Shown: positions 5,127-5,139 of the stretch, in pieces
Layout: each line of letters begins with the position of its first letter
Numbering within the stretch: position 1 is the stretch's first letter
From: an uncultured Prevotella sp.
Lineage (GTDB): Bacteria > Bacteroidota > Bacteroidia > Bacteroidales > Bacteroidaceae
Direction of reading: 5' to 3'
Assembly: GCA_900556795.1 (NCBI GenBank)
Contig: USQD01000161.1
Coordinates: forward strand, 1 to 5,139
DNA length: 5,139 bases
The notes under the pieces: model-generated
Told to the model about the DNA's origin: nothing
Seen by the model: only the letters and a program-made list of their open reading frames with translations
The model's database searches: none
Translations under genes and position numbers: made by a program

Positions 5127-5139
5127 TTTCTTTGCTTTT

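Overview
The window looks like chromosomal DNA from a member of the Bacteroidales, most likely a Prevotella/Segatella-type gut bacterium. The evidence is a Bacteroidota-type MtaB, a DUF4861 exported protein, A-rich leaders without Shine-Dalgarno sequences, a tiny Asp/Thr/Ala-rich lipoprotein and intergenic AT-rich heptad repeats. The genus assignment is inference; no rRNA or other marker is present.

All five supported genes lie on the minus strand, so they are read from high to low coordinates. A 57-residue lipoprotein (4953..5126) comes first and is closed by a clear intrinsic terminator (4882..4916). About 165 bases without a gene follow. They hold a GCCCT-TTC-AGGGC hairpin resembling the short palindromic intergenic elements of Bacteroidales, plus other small inverted repeats. 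Then come four genes in a row: mtaB (3323..4717, tRNA ms2t6A37 synthesis), a TIGR01212/YhcC-type radical SAM protein (2392..3276), a family 2 glycosyltransferase (1372..2388) and a secreted DUF4861 protein (77..1339). A long-looped hairpin with a T-tract (4..58) ends the run.

The gaps between these four genes are 46, 3 and 32 bases, and no terminator is visible between them. They probably form one transcription unit. Two radical SAM enzymes side by side suggest an RNA-modification theme for the first half. The glycosyltransferase is almost contiguous with the second radical SAM gene, and the DUF4861 protein acts outside the cytoplasm, so the last two genes may be operon passengers rather than partners.

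No mobile element, CRISPR array, tRNA, rRNA or phage gene is visible. The most interesting signals are small. The mature lipoprotein carries five Bacteroidota O-glycosylation sequons spaced exactly five residues apart. A 7-base periodic tract between mtaB and the second radical SAM gene holds phase for about 63 bases and runs into the mtaB stop codon. A palindromic intergenic element lies upstream of mtaB. I see no strong evidence of a wholly new multi-gene system here.
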